From Panicum virgatum (lineage: Eukaryota > Streptophyta > Magnoliopsida > Poales > Poaceae), in the NCBI RefSeq assembly GCF_016808335.1, contig NC_053141.1:22860640-22924639 (forward strand): a stretch of 64,000 nucleotides of DNA, in the 5' to 3' direction. Made by a program: the position numbers and the translations under genes. Below are positions 1 through 11,205 of the stretch, piece by piece. A model generated the notes under the pieces. The model was not told where the DNA came from. It worked only from the letters and a program-made list of their open reading frames with translations, and searched no databases. Position 1 is the stretch's first letter, and each line of letters opens with the position of its first letter.

Positions 1-1298
1 GTGGTGTTCTGCGGTGCAGGGCTTACCGGGGCTGCCATGGGGAGGCGCGTGGGAGAGAAGGGATCGAGGAACACCTACCCTGGTCGACGTTCGAGCGTTT
101 GGTGCACGGGTTCGAGCTCGTCGGCGTCAATGGCGGGTCGGTTGTTCGATTTGCCGGCGCTGGGGGTGAAGGAGGGCTCGGGGTAGGGGAACAGGGTGCG
201 CACGAGCACCGCGTGAGCTCGAGGAAGCTTCTGGGGTAGCTGTCGTGCTCGGTCTTCTTCGGAGCTGGCCGGTCCGCGGTGAGCCTGAGCTCGCCGGCGG
301 CGGCGCAAAAGGGGAACAGCGTCGGGAGGAGGTTTGGGTTCGATTCCACGCGCGTGGAGCGTAACTAGGAGGTGGCGAAGCTATTGCGGTGGTCGGAGGG
401 GGCAATGTGGGGCTGGGCTAGCCGGTCCGCAAGAGCTGGATCTCGGCGGCCATGGCGGAGCGGCGGGAGGAGGAAGAAGGGGAAGAAGGGGCGCGACTGT
501 GGAGTTCTGGGGGTCTTTATAGGCCAAGAAGCTCCTGGGTGAGGAATGTAGTGACTGGGGGCGGTCGATTCGGCCCTGGGCGACTTGACGGCGAGCGGGC
601 GGAGGAGGCAGCGGCGCTGCGCCGGCCGGGGGTGTCGTGGCGGCTCGAGAAGGGGTCTGGGACGCGTGTGCGCGTGAGGAGGTGCCAAGGGGCGGGCCAG
701 GTGGCGCTAAATGGTTTCCCTGGGTCCATTTGGCCATGGGCGCGCGGTGGACGAAGTCCACCGGCGGCGTACGGTGGGCGGCGCGAACAGAGCAGGCCGG
801 GGGAGAGAGAGATGGAGATAAGGGCATATTTGTGATTTCTGAAAATCCAGGGACCCCTCGGTAAACCGAAATTATCTCCTAATTGGAGGGCTCAAATGGA
901 AAAGTGTTGAATACCATTTTTGCATAACTTTTCAAGATCTACAACTTTTGTGTTATGCAAATTTTCATTTGAAACTCACATTTTGAACTATTGGTACATT
1001 TGCATATTTGCACAAAAGGACTTTAGTTTTATTCAGTTTTTGACTTGATTTTGGTTGAAGTTCAATTGAGCACATGTCAATTGAAACACCTCTCATGAGC
1101 CAACTAAAATTTGGTGGACATTTTTGAAATAATTTTTGAGTAACTTTTCACTCCTTTTTCTTTTTCCTTTAATTCCTTTTGTATGATTTGTCTTTTATTT
1201 GACCCCTTTCTCTTTGAATTAATTTCTCAAAATTTTCCTTTAACTTTCACTAAGGTACATTGATTGTATTTAAATGTACTGACACCTGAGGTGTCACA
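1..1298 (-). mobile_element. Partial LTR of a minus-strand Ty3/gypsy-type retrotransposon (runs off left edge)
   Basis: Read on the minus strand, the segment starts abruptly at 1298 with TGTGACACCTCAGGTGTC, a plausible LTR 5' end beginning TG. About 470 bp of AT-rich sequence follows (1298-830), then about 830 bp of GC-rich sequence (830-1), a composition typical of large grass gypsy LTRs. To its right the reading frame of an unrelated gag-pol stops in mid reverse transcriptase, so this LTR seems to have inserted into that gene. No TSD can be tested because the other end is outside the window. The short open frames in the GC-rich part are not convincing genes. It could be a solo LTR or the 5' LTR of a full element lying to the left. 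Confidence 0.55.
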
Positions 1299-3550
1299 AA
1301 TATGTCTTGAATTTTGCTGGGGTCCACAGAAATACCCGCCTCGGAGATAATATGGCCCAAGAATTGAACCTCCTTGAGCCAGAAATCACATTTGCTGAAA
1401 GCATATAACTTATGCTCTCTGAGACGCTGGAGAATAATGCGAAGGTGCTCAGCATGTTCTTCTTCATTCTTGGAATATATAAGAATGTCGTCAATGAAAA
1501 CCACGATAAACTTATCCAGCTCGGCATGAATACCGAGTTCATGAGATACATGAAATGTGCCGGACCGTTTGTTAACCCGAAGGACATCACCAGATATTCA
1601 TAAAGTCCATATCTGGTAGAGAAAGTCGTCTTAGGAATATCTTCGGCTCGGATTTTGATCTGATGATAACCCGAGCGGAGATCAATCTTGGAAAACACTT
1701 TGGCCCCGAATAGCTGATCAAACAAAATATCAATCCGGGGAAGTGGATATTTATTCTTGATTGCGACGGCATTCAGAAGTCTATAGTCCACACACAACCT
1801 GATGCTTTGATCCTTCTTTTTAACAAAAAGTGTTGGACAGCCCCAGGGCGAAGTGCTAGGACGAATATAGCCTTTGTCGAGCAGCTCTTGCAATTGCTTC
1901 TTTAATTCCACCAGTTCATTGGGTGGCATCCGATAAGGTCTTCGGGAAATGGGTGCCGTTCCCGGTTGCAATTCAATTGCAAACTCAACATTGCGATCCG
2001 GTGGCATCCCGGGTAAATCCTCCGGAAAAACATCCGGGTACTCACACACCACTGGTATGTCAGCCAAAGTCTTGCCCTCGGTGTAACTCACAGTTGGAGA
2101 AATTAACTCATGGTCCCTTAGAGATAGGGTCATAGAACCATGGAGATGAGAATTTATATGCACAGAATATGACAAAGTGTCCAGAAGAATCCCATGAAAT
2201 TTCATCCAATTCATACCAAGGATAATATCCACCTTCTGTGTTGGTAACACAATTAAATGAGTGACAAAATTTTTTCCTTGAAGCCGTAAAGGCACTTGCT
2301 TGACCGTTTGGCTTGTTAGTAATTGCCCTCCAGGTGAATGAATACTATAGGGAACCGACATATGTTCTACTTCCAGCCCAAGTCTAACTGCACACTCTTT
2401 GCTAATGAAAGTATGAGACGCCCCAAAAACAAATAATACTGTGACAGCGTGATCGTTAACTGAGAACGTACCCGTCATCACTGGAGCTCCCTCAGGAATA
2501 CCCTCGAGGGTGGTGTAGTGCACTTGCCCCGGTTTGAAATGAGCCACATTCTGCTTCTGGCTCTGCTGACCGGATTGCTGGGCCTGCTTTGGTGGCATCG
2601 AACAGTTCCGGGCAAAGTGCCCCCGGCTGCCCACAGTTGTAGCATGGAAACAAATTGGGGCGCATCCCCGGCTGCTGCACCCAGACCTTCTGCTCATTCT
2701 GCTGAGGGGCAGGAGGCCTGATTGTCCCCTGTGGCTGAGTGTACTGAGGGGGCCTGTATCCCCACTGCTGCGGTGGCTGGTGCTGAAAGGGGGCACGCTG
2801 TGGGCTCGACTGCACCAGGAGGAGCCTCTGAGGAGCACTACTAGAAGACCCCACTGCCGGTGACTTTCTCTTCTTTTCTGCTTTGTGAGCTAGGTGGGCG
2901 TCCTCCTGAACGATAGCCCCATTGACTAGCTCACTAAAAGTGTTGAATTTAAACATCGCCAGGCGATCCTGGAGCTTACTGCTAAGCCCCTGCCTGAAAC
3001 ACGCCTGTTTCTTCTCATCCGTGTCCATGTGGTACCCAGCGTACTGTGAGAGTGTGTTGAAATTCTGGGCATATTGCATCACACTGTTGTTGCCCTGCTT
3101 TAGGGCTAAGAACTCCATGAGCTTCCTCCTGATCACTCCCGCTGGAATGTGATGCGCCCTGAATGCTTCCTTAAACTGGGCCCAGGTGAACCGAGCGCCC
3201 TCGGGGAACATGGCCATGTGATTGCCCCACCAAGTGCGTGCGCGACCCCTGAGCTGCAGGGCTGCAAATCCTGCCTTGTCCCCATCATTGTACGGGTGCA
3301 GAGTGAACTTGGACTCGATGGTTCGGAGCCAGCTATCTGCTTCCAGTGGCTCATCCGCCTTATGGAAGAGCGGTGGCTGGGTGTTCAGAAACTGCTCATA
3401 CCCAGGGACAGCTGGCTGGTGGTGATGCTCATGCCGCTGCGCTCTGCCTTGCTCAACAATCTCCCGGAGGAGTGCCGTCTGCTCGTCGCGTCCGGTGAGC
3501 ATGGCCGCAATGGCCTGGGCCAAATCAGGAGGGTTCGGGGGTGCTGCCAT
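1299..3550 (-). pseudogene. Ty3/gypsy gag-pol, degenerate, truncated in reverse transcriptase
   Basis: The minus-strand gag starts at 3550 with MAAPPNPPDL. It carries a retrotransposon gag domain (TWWGNHMAMF, then EFLALKQGNNSV, read without interruption) and a zinc knuckle starting CYNCGQPG. The reading frame shifts inside the knuckle near 2630. The protease-like segment continues in the new frame, but where the catalytic D-S/T-G is expected it reads VFGASHTF, so the aspartate is lost. Reverse transcriptase blocks follow ([37 protein letters not shown]). A second frameshift near 1530 precedes [10 protein letters not shown]. The frame ends at the foreign LTR at 1298; RNase H and integrase are missing or lie off-window. 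The gene is dead. It belongs to the element whose 5' LTR is at 4179-6841, with the tRNA primer site at 4164-4176. Confidence 0.85.
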
Positions 3551-4163
3551 TCTGCATTTAACCATGACAAGAATAGTTCCATCATCCGGGTTAATTAAAA
3601 CAATCCTGATAGTAACTAATCTTTCAATACATGACACATTGCAGAATGTATAGCTTTAAAAACAATTTAGTGTAATACTTGCAGGCGGGGCCAGGCGGTT
3701 CGATCGGCTCAACCAGTCGGTCTGACCGATCTGCCCTGGTCCAGCCGAAAAACGTAAGGCGGACCGTCCGCTTAGCATCTGCGGACCGTCCGCTTTACAA
3801 AATGTCAACCCAACTCAGTTTCGAATGGTTCTATGTAATTTTTCCTTAATGGATGATAGACCGTCCGCGTGTCATGACCGGACTATCCGCGCAACACATT
3901 TGAACTGCCAGACAGTGCTCTCTGGTTCGACAGACACGCTTTCACAAACATTCGCGTCGCGCCAATAAAATCTTACGACCCGAACGTCACCTACAAAGGT
4001 CCTTAAGACCTTAAACTCACACCCCCATCAACTTCTACGGAAAAATCTCAAAAACACTATAACATGAGATGCATGCTCGCCCTACGTTCTTTCTAACAAA
4101 ACTTTTTTATACTTTTGAAAAACTTTGAAATTAGTCATGCCCGTATCACCCTCGGTGCATTTC
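3551..4163 (-). other. Untranslated leader between primer-binding site and gag of the same element
   Basis: This is non-coding sequence between the primer site and the gag start on the minus strand. It holds two copies of the GCGGACCGTCCGC-type palindrome near 3758 and 3779 and a diverged pair near 3860-3890. The same palindrome is abundant in the adjoining LTR, so leader and LTR share a repeat vocabulary. No coding potential was seen. Confidence 0.6.
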
Positions 4164-4176
4164 GGCTCTGATACCA
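4164..4176 (-). other. Primer-binding site, initiator tRNA-Met type
   Basis: On the minus strand this reads TGGTATCAGAGCC, the standard plant retrotransposon primer site complementary to the 3' end of initiator tRNA-Met. It lies two bases inside the LTR edge at 4179, which fixes the element's orientation (minus) and its 5' LTR boundary. Confidence 0.9.
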
Positions 4177-4178
4177 GC

Positions 4179-6841
4179 TGTGATATCACCGCCAAATTAA
4201 AACTCTAATTAAGCGTAATGGCCGTCATTTGAATACATCGGGCGCATTAGCTTAACTGCTTCATTTGGCGATCCTTTCTCAACCCATGTCCCGATCGAAA
4301 CAACACCGATAGTCCCACACGAAGGTGAGCGCAGATGGTACAAACACGACAAAAATTTGAAAATACAGCAAATATTCATAAGACTTAATCTTAAGTTTTA
4401 CAAACCAAGTTTGAATAAATACATAATTTACAAACTTTGCATTACTGAAATCCGGGTTCAACTAGAGGAACGGGGCCTACAACTACCAAAAGTATACCCT
4501 AGGGAGATCCCTAACTAAACGTCTGGCTCCACAACCTCCCATCCCTCTGCATCCCGGTGGATGAACTTAGCGCAGTAGGGACAGAAGTCTACGTCTGCGT
4601 GTCCTGCAGTAATGTTTCAACAAAAGCCCTCAGCAACTAATACTCAGCAAGACTTACCCGACCAGTGGGTATAACTTAGCCCACATATCTAGACTTGCAA
4701 AGCTTTTGGCTGGTGGTTAGTTTTGCGGAAAAGCGACTAAAGTGAATCCTTATTTCCATATTTTTAGCTCATGATTCTATATATCTTGACCATCATCTAA
4801 ATTTGGCATATCTAGAGCAAACAGGGTAAAGCATATAATATCATTCCAAGTGAATATAACCATATGTCATACATACTCCCACTCGATACTACGATGTGAC
4901 GCAGTGATCAAGGTGCCCATGTTCGAGAGCGACTGACGGCGAATCGATTCGATTTAACCTTGCAAGGTGGACCTAACCAACACGGCACGCGTATGCCTCG
5001 TCAGACCACACGCACCAACCCTTCCCCTTCCCGCCTCGAATTACAGAACCGCCCCACCTACATATAGTCAGCCGAGCTCAACGAGAGACCACCAAAAGTA
5101 AACATATGCATCCCATTTCTCCGCGACTACTCGACTCGCCCTAAGGGGTGGTGATGAAGTTCTGTACTTTCGAAGCGAAACAGTACTAGGCTTACCGGTT
5201 TCAACTACCTCCTACTCCCCGGCATGCGGTTAGTATAGTTCAAACATGATCAGCAGGGCCGACAACGGCTCGGTCCTTAACCGACACAGGCGGAACTACA
5301 CCTCTCCCGCCCGGTCTCAGATTCTATTCTTTCTTTCATTCTAAGACTTCCATCCCAAGATGAGTAACTCATATATGGAAACATAATAAACAACCTATAT
5401 CTCGCGAGTAACCAAAAATTACTCGACTTCTACTGAACCCTATTTAGCATAGCATATCTATCGTCCTATACATACTAGTATAACTCAAGAAAACATAAGG
5501 TTCATGCCACTAGGGTTTCAAACAACTCCTAACCATAATGCACAAATAATAAATACATATCTAGGTGTTAAAATTTGAATTAATAGGATGTGCACCGAGG
5601 CTTGCCTTCAGTCTGCTGCTCAGAGCTAGGGTTAGATGGGCCCTGGGCCGGGTTCTCACGCCTCTCCTCCTGGGCTTGCTCCGGCTGCTCCTGCGGTGCC
5701 GCAATCACCTCGAACACGACGTCCTCAACGGCGGATGCTACACGAATGCATATGAAATAATTGAGTGCAGCTCAATGATGCAACTATTATACTTCAACTG
5801 GAATGCCCTGCGGACTGTCTGCGCCCAAGTGGCGGACCGTCCGCAGTACAACTCTGCCGACCCACCTAATCCAACTACCTCTCTGGACAAATCTCAATCT
5901 ATACGGCGGACCGTCCGCTCCAACATCGCGGACTGTTCGCAGTTTAACTCTGCAATACCACCAGTGGCAACAAACGCCTCTGGACAAAATTTTAATCTCT
6001 ACTGCGGACCGTCCGGCCCTCCTTGGCGGACCGTCCGCAGTTCACTCTGCCAATTCCACCAGAAACGATAATGTCCCTGGACAAACTTCTAGACTATACG
6101 ACGGACTGTCCGCTCTCCAATAGCGGACCGTCCGCAGTTAAACCCTGCGAAACCCATCAGAGACAACATCGTCTCTGGACAATTTTTTATCTCTACGGCG
6201 GACTGTCTGCTCTCCAATAGTGGACCATCCGCAATTCAATCCTACGAAAACACCAGAGATAACATCGTCTCTGGACAACTTCTAACTTGACCGGCGGACT
6301 GTCCGGCCCTCCTAGGCGCACCGTCCGCGACTCACTTTTGTAGACCACCCGACTGGCGGCAGTAAGCACGGCGGCGGCGACGGCGGTTCACCGGTGCCAG
6401 CGGCGCACAACGGGAGGGGGAAAGAGGCTAGGAGGCACAAGTGACTCACCACGAATCTATTCCCGCGGTCAGTTCGGGCGGAGGACGACCGGAGAGGCAG
6501 ATCGATGGTGGAGCAAAGCTCCAAGAGGCTCCAATGGTGACCGGTGGTGGTTGGAGCGATTCTGGCCGGGAAGAAGCCGGGCTGGGGGTTGGGGACGGTG
6601 GAGGAGGTGCTGGGGAAGGTGCTCGCGCGAGGAATCGAAGTATGTTGGACGGAGGAGGGAGATCGACGGAAGGGGGCGACAGCGGCGCGAGCGGATGAGC
6701 TGCGCTCGTCTCTGGGCGAGGTGGGAATGAGGAAGGAGGAGATGATGACCGGGCCCACATCCAGCTAAATATCTGTGCGTTACTCTGGCGGACCGTCCGC
6801 CGATTCCTAGCGGACCGTCCGTGGTTTTCCTGGGTGTTACA
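4179..6841 (-). mobile_element. 5' LTR of the degenerate minus-strand Ty3/gypsy element
   Basis: This 2,663-bp LTR has TG/CA ends (TGTGATATCACC at 4179; GGGTGTTACA ending at 6841), and the primer site abuts the left end. Motifs near 4640-4720 and 4960-4980 (CAGCAAGACTTACCCGAC, CCTTGCAAGGTGGACCTAAC) recur in the LTR at 46367-50447, so the two elements are related. The right part holds a 97-bp tandem array rich in GCGGACCGTCCGC palindromes. The LTR's right end abuts subtilase coding sequence, so this insertion broke that gene. The matching 3' LTR and other TSD copy lie beyond the left edge. Confidence 0.8.
5800..6335. repeat. 97-bp tandem array with GCGGACCGTCCGC palindromes inside the LTR
   Basis: The anchor word CTCTGGACAA or a one-base variant begins at 5881, 5978, 6075, 6173 and 6270, giving spacings of 97, 97, 98 and 97 bp. 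Each unit carries a pair of GCGGACCGTCCGC-like near-palindromes roughly 25 bp apart, with variants such as GCGGACTGTCCGC. A partial unit lies upstream of 5881. Further palindrome copies sit near 6785 and 6809 at the LTR edge. Confidence 0.8.
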
Positions 6842-7683
6842 AAGACGGAGGTCGGCGTGAAGAACTCACCGTCCATCGCTCGCTTCTCCTTCTGCGGTCC
6901 CAGCGGGATGCTGCCATCCGTGATGAAGCCGGACATCGCCCACCGGGGGTCGACATCTTGGCCGTGTTCCCCGAGTACGTCAGCCCGACGGAGCTCGCAT
7001 CCGACAAGCGGCGGTTGGAGTACGCAATCCTGTCCGGCACGTCCATGTCGTGCCCGCACAGCTCCGGCGTCATCGGCCTCCTCAAGGCGGCGCGCCCGGA
7101 GTGGAGCCCCGCCGCGATGCGTTCCGCAATCATGACCACCGCGCGCACCCAGGACAACATCGGAGCGCCGATGCGCGACCACGACAGCAAGGAGGCCAAC
7201 ACGTTCGCCTACGGCGCCGGCAACGTGCACACCAACCGCGCCGTCGACCCGGGCCTCGTGTACGATGCCACGCCCGAGGACTACTTCGCCGTCCTCTGCT
7301 CCATGGGGTTCGGCACGGTGGACATGAAGTGGCTGAGTGCCGGCAAGTTCGCCTGCCCGGATAAGGCGTCGCCGATGGAGGACCTCAACTACCCGTCCAT
7401 CATGGTGCCGGCGCTACGTGGCTCGCAGACGGTGGCGCGCCGGCTGAGGAATGTGGGCCGGCCGGCCAGGTACGTCGCGTCATGGCGCGCGCCGATCAGG
7501 GTCGCCATGGAGGTGAAGCCGACGGTGCTAGAGTTCAGCAAGATTGGCGAGGAGAAGACGTTCAACGTGATGGTGACGTCGCAGAAGGACAAGGTCAGGA
7601 TAGGCTACATGTTCGGGAAGCTCGTCTGGACGGACGGGACCCACTATGTCAGAAGTCCCGTTGCGGTCAACGCCTTGGCGTGA
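6842..7683 (+). pseudogene. Subtilisin-like serine protease, C-terminal fragment broken by an LTR retrotransposon
   Basis: This is host-gene sequence. From 6958 an open frame runs to TGA at 7681-7683 (241 codons) and matches the C-terminal half of a plant subtilase. It has the catalytic serine block GTSMSCPH near residue 27 and the conserved run PEWSPAAMRSAIMTTA. It also has FAYGAGNVHTNRAVDPGLVYD and the C-terminal Fn3-like domain (DLNYPSIMVP, RRLRNVGRPARY, RSPVAVNALA). Upstream, 6842-6957 encodes recognisable residues (ARFSFCGPSG, MKPDIA) in another frame, so a small indel near 6935 breaks the reading. The signal peptide, prodomain, and catalytic Asp and His are absent, cut off at the LTR junction. 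Full-length family members are about 750 residues. The 5' part may lie left of the window. The remnant is probably non-functional, though expression cannot be excluded. Confidence 0.85.
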
Positions 7684-7946
7684 GGCTAGCTCCCAGATTC
7701 GTGCTGTGAGCGGAAGGGTGCGTGAGTTTGTGATAGATAAGAGTTTTCTTTTTTTCGTTTGGTGAGAATGAAATGATATAGGCATAGGTATCTTTGATTG
7801 TCATTAATAATAATATTGGATAATTGGAACTTGAATGCAATGAAAGTTATGGAAGAAGTATTTTTTTATCTAGAGAAATTCTCAATCTATACTATAAATC
7901 TATCTATCTATCTATCTATCTATATCTATCTATCTATATCTATACT
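7684..7946. repeat. Subtilase 3' flank ending in a TCTA microsatellite
   Basis: This is AT-rich sequence downstream of the protease stop codon, likely 3' UTR and flank. From about 7899 to 7945 it becomes an imperfect TCTA/TATC tetranucleotide repeat that runs directly into the Helitron-like terminus at 7947. Confidence 0.7.
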
Positions 7947-7968
7947 TCTATACTATAAAAGTTGAAAC
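7947..7968 (+). mobile_element. Helitron-type 5' terminus candidate
   Basis: TCTATACTATAAAAGTTG followed by AAAC resembles the TC-starting 5' ends of grass Helitrons. A 17-bp stretch (ACTATAAAAGTTGAAAC) recurs at 39685-39701, just after the Helitron helicase gene. It could be the 5' end of the degenerate autonomous Helitron or of a separate non-autonomous copy. No confident matching 3' end (hairpin plus CTRR) was found for it. Confidence 0.45.
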
Positions 7969-8863
7969 TTTGTAATACAATTCTCACCAAAATTAACTCC
8001 ACCCACCCCCTCACAAAACAACTCTTCAAAGCCCACATGTAAGGCCAATTGTTTGACAGCACCTGGGTGGACCGAAAAAATGGAGAGAAGGAAAATGTTT
8101 CTGCCCAAACTGAAATTTTTTTTTGTCACCGCCCCTTTCTTTACCAGCCCACACATACCCGCGTGCTCATTGGCTCCTCCAGCGCCTGTTTCGGCAGCCT
8201 CCCGCGCATGTTCTGATGGATCGAAAGGAATCAAATCAGTTGCGTATGCATGTTACCATGTTTAACTAGCCACACGACGCATGCAAATCAGCCACACGCA
8301 TGTTTCCATGTTTGACTAAGTTTCCATCCAGGAGTCAAGCAGGGAGTCAAGTTTCCATCCAGGAGAGCCGTCGCGACCTGCTCATCCAGGAGCCAGAAGC
8401 CGTCGCGTCCTGCTCATCACCCCTCTCTCGAGCACCGTCGCCAGGAGTCGTCGCGGCCTGTTGCACCTTGCGTCCTGCCGACAGCGCTCCGTCCGACGAC
8501 GACGTCCCCTTCGACGCGGCTGCCTCCGACGCCGACGGCCCTCGATCCTCCCTGCACATCGCCCCCTCTCCCGAGCGCCACGACGAGGAGCCGTCGCACG
8601 AGGTTCCTACGCCTTGCATCCTGCCTACGGCGCCGCCTCCGACGACGCGTCCTCCCGACAGAGCAGCACACGCAACCAGTCCGACGACGACGCTCACTTC
8701 GATGCGGCTACCTCCGACGCCGCTGCCTGCTCTCCGCACGGCCGCAGCACGCCGTAGCTGCTCCCCAGGCTGTGTTGCTCCGTGTTCGCTCATCTGGAAC
8801 CGCAGCCGCTTCATGGTGAGGCAAGCGACAAGGCACACTACGAGTCTGCAGTGAGGTATGTGA
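7969..8863. other. GC-rich fragment region of uncertain origin
   Basis: At 7969-8300 no gene is seen. From 8300 to 8854 there is a 184-codon open frame rich in Pro, Ala, Ser and Arg, with no recognisable domain. It contains an imperfect internal duplication: the CGTCCTGCCGACAGCGC stretch near 8470 is echoed near 8615, with CGACGACGACG and CCTCCGACGCCG words in both halves. Short phrases such as GTTTCCATCCAGGAG are also repeated at 8325 and 8349. This looks like shuffled gene-fragment DNA of the kind carried by Helitrons rather than a gene. Confidence 0.4.
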
Positions 8864-9950
8864 TGTTGGAGTAATGGGCTTGGCCCATTTATTCTAAAGC
8901 ATTAAAAGAATTTAAAGCCCACTATTAATGTTAGGGAATCAATGCTTAATTCCGTACCGGGAATTTAGGAGGATCTCAACCGACTTAAAAGGTGGACTTC
9001 GTGTACACCACTTGTGAAGCCGGTAAGAGGAGGACGGTGAACCACACGCGCGCGCTCGCTCGCCTCGCCGGGCCGGGCCGGGCCGAGGCGCGGGCGGTGC
9101 GCGTGCGCGGCCGGACGTGACGTGCAGGTGCGGTGCGGTGTGATGGCTATTTTGCCGTTGACAGCAATTAATCGTGCGATTAAACGTGCAATTAAATCTG
9201 TAATTAATGGCCATAATCGCGTCACCTAAATGACTCTGATGGTGTCCAGGTTCAACGATCCTGAGCACCTGAGTCACTATATAAGGAGCACCTGAGTCAC
9301 TATATAAGGAGTGACATTCCCCTCATCCATTCTGCACCAGAGCACTGAGGCAACTCGGCTCCTCTCTTCTCCCTCTCCAGTTGCAACAACTGAGTTCCCC
9401 AACGCTAGTTTCTGCGCGCACAGAATTAGCGTGAGCAGGCCTCCGAAACCTTGCTCGCCTTGAGATCCTGCACGGGATAGGCGGGCAATCAGGTTTTTGG
9501 GTAACGCTTTAGCGTGACTGCTCAAAAATACTAAGGCTTTGCCCGATTGAACGACTACTTCCTGGTGGACGAGCCGAACGACTACGTCGACTACATCTTG
9601 GTGACCGTTCGCGGGACTGCACTGCGAACTTCTTCCTGCACCGATTTAGTTCGACTACTTCGACTGAGGCCAACCGAGTAGATGTCTACTCCAGTTGGTA
9701 ACAGCGCAGCCAATGCCTCCGGCAACGGCCCCGCTTTAGGGTACTCCCTGAAACTTTGGTTATTTATATTGTTTATGCTTATATGTGTGATAAATATAAA
9801 CATGTTCACATGTTTTATTTTACTCTTTAAAGTCATAGAAATATTGCTAGTTTATACATTTAATTTTGGAATTAAAATATACCGAAAATTGCCTAGATAT
9901 CTAACATGTGAGCCATCCAATGATCTTAACCGGCGAAGCTCCTAACGCTA
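8864..9950 (+). mobile_element. LTR-retrotransposon LTR/leader fragment with truncated gag start
   Basis: TGTTGGAGTAATGGGC at 8864 is a plausible LTR start. The segment then has a GC-rich stretch, a core promoter with two TATA boxes, a transcribed-leader-like region and a short frame starting ATGTCTACTCCAGTTGG at 9681. That frame breaks down after about 20 residues into AT-rich sequence. The arrangement resembles a Ty1/copia LTR, leader and gag start followed by truncation. No primer-binding site, partner LTR or TSD was found, so the lineage is a guess. Confidence 0.4.
9263..9308 (+). promoter_or_regulatory. Tandemly duplicated TATA-box module
   Basis: The 23-bp word GAGCACCTGAGTCACTATAT plus AAG occurs twice back to back (from 9263 and 9286). 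Each copy carries a CTATATAAGG TATA box, about 23 bp apart, upstream of a leader-like region in the retrotransposon fragment. Confidence 0.6.
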
Positions 9951-10125
9951 GCTAGCTATTACGTACGTGTACATATTGAACTGTTGCTTGCAGCAGGTTG
10001 CGCAGTTCCTGGTCGTGGTCGCTATCCTTGCCACCGGCCGGCGCCGGAACAGACCACAGCAATCTAGGACTTCCATGGCATACGACCAAGGCGCCGGCCG
10101 CGACCACGGCGATCTCACCGGTAGT
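9951..10125. other. Short GC-rich stretch, no gene recognised
   Basis: The words GGCGCCGG and CGACCACGG recur here. The sequence could be transcribed leader of the Helitron gene that starts nearby. A hAT MITE with an 8-bp TSD is inserted at its right end. Confidence 0.3.
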
Positions 10126-10303
10126 CAGGGGCGAATCCAGGAATGAGGAACAGGGGGGCTGGTGACCTTCTTCTACCTTGAGCTCCTCCCTTCCTTCATC
10201 AATGGCGCTAAAATTTTTAGAGGGGGCTGTGGGGGATCCACGGTTTGCAAGGCAGTAGGGGGGGGCTCCAGCCCCCCTAGCCCCCCATGTAAATCCGCCA
10301 CTG
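10126..10303. mobile_element. hAT-type MITE, 178 bp
   Basis: The element starts CAGGGGCGAATCCAGGA and ends AAATCCGCCACTG. These imperfect terminal inverted repeats are of the CAGTGGCGGA class common in grass hAT MITEs. It is flanked on both sides by the 8-bp duplication CCGGTAGT (10118-10125 and 10304-10311). The interior is G-rich then C-rich and can fold back. No coding sequence is present. Confidence 0.88.
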
Positions 10304-10941
10304 CCGGTAGTGATCGCTTATAGCTTGACCACGGCTCACCACTGGCCCCGATGGATCAACGTCTTCCGCTTGGAGATACAACGAGCGTACCTTGTGTTCG
10401 TTCTAATAATAAAAGGGCAAGAGTTCATGAAGACGGTGAGTGCCACGACATTCTCTGATGACGCATTCTGTTTGCAAATTTCTAATAAAAAAATATGCGT
10501 GTGGACTCTTCCGCAGATGATGAACTAATAAACATAAGGCGTAAAAAAGCTAGAGATCACTATGCAAATGTGTCATTAGATAAGAAGGCAGAACTTAATG
10601 CAAGGAAAAGAGAAAACTATCATCGAAGGAAGGCGGAGAAGCAATCAGGAGGTTCGTTTAAAAAATCATGGTTGTTCAAATAGGCATGTTTGTTCAAGAA
10701 AGAAAATAGATAAAGATAATTTATGAAAGGTTGACGTTGCACCGTTAACTGGCGCACCCCAGTTGACAGTGTTGCATGTAGATGGAGCTGCAGGTTTAAC
10801 AGACACACCCCATATAGCAGCCATGCATGTCGCTGGAGATGCAGGTTTGAATCTACTACATTTTTGCAATAGTAAATAAATTATTGTCATGATTTTATTC
10901 ATTCCTTTTTCATGGTGTTAGAATTCACAAACGCACCACTA

Positions 10942-11205
10942 TCGGCAGTGTTGCATGTGGATGGACCTGCAGGTTTGGACATTGCACCATTAACAACTGC
11001 AACCCAGTCGGCAGTGTTGCATGTGGATGGATCTGCAGGTTTGGACGTTGCACCATTAACAGGTGCAACCCAGTCGGCAGTGTTGCATGTGGATGGATCT
11101 GCAAGTTTGGACGTTGCACAATTAATAGGTGCACCCCATTCGGCAGTGTTGCATGTGGATGGAGCTGCAAATTTGACGGCCACACCCCATATAGCAGCCA
11201 TGCAT
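10942..11205 (+). repeat. 66-bp tandem repeat encoding a 22-residue unit
   Basis: TCGGCAGTGTTGCATGTGGA begins at 10942, 11008, 11074 and 11140, exactly 66 bp apart. Each unit encodes roughly SAVLHVDGxAGLDVAPLTGATQ. Diverged copies also occur in the preceding exon (10735-10860) and the following one (11330-11365). The frame is preserved throughout, so the repeats appear to have expanded as protein-coding units. Confidence 0.88.

Noticed and set aside
8300..8854. 184-codon open frame as a host gene
   Set aside because: No domain, no plausible promoter or homolog, biased composition and internal duplications; listed only as fragment DNA.
10942..11205. A CRISPR-like array
   Set aside because: The repeats are contiguous, coding and lack unique spacers; the genome is eukaryotic.
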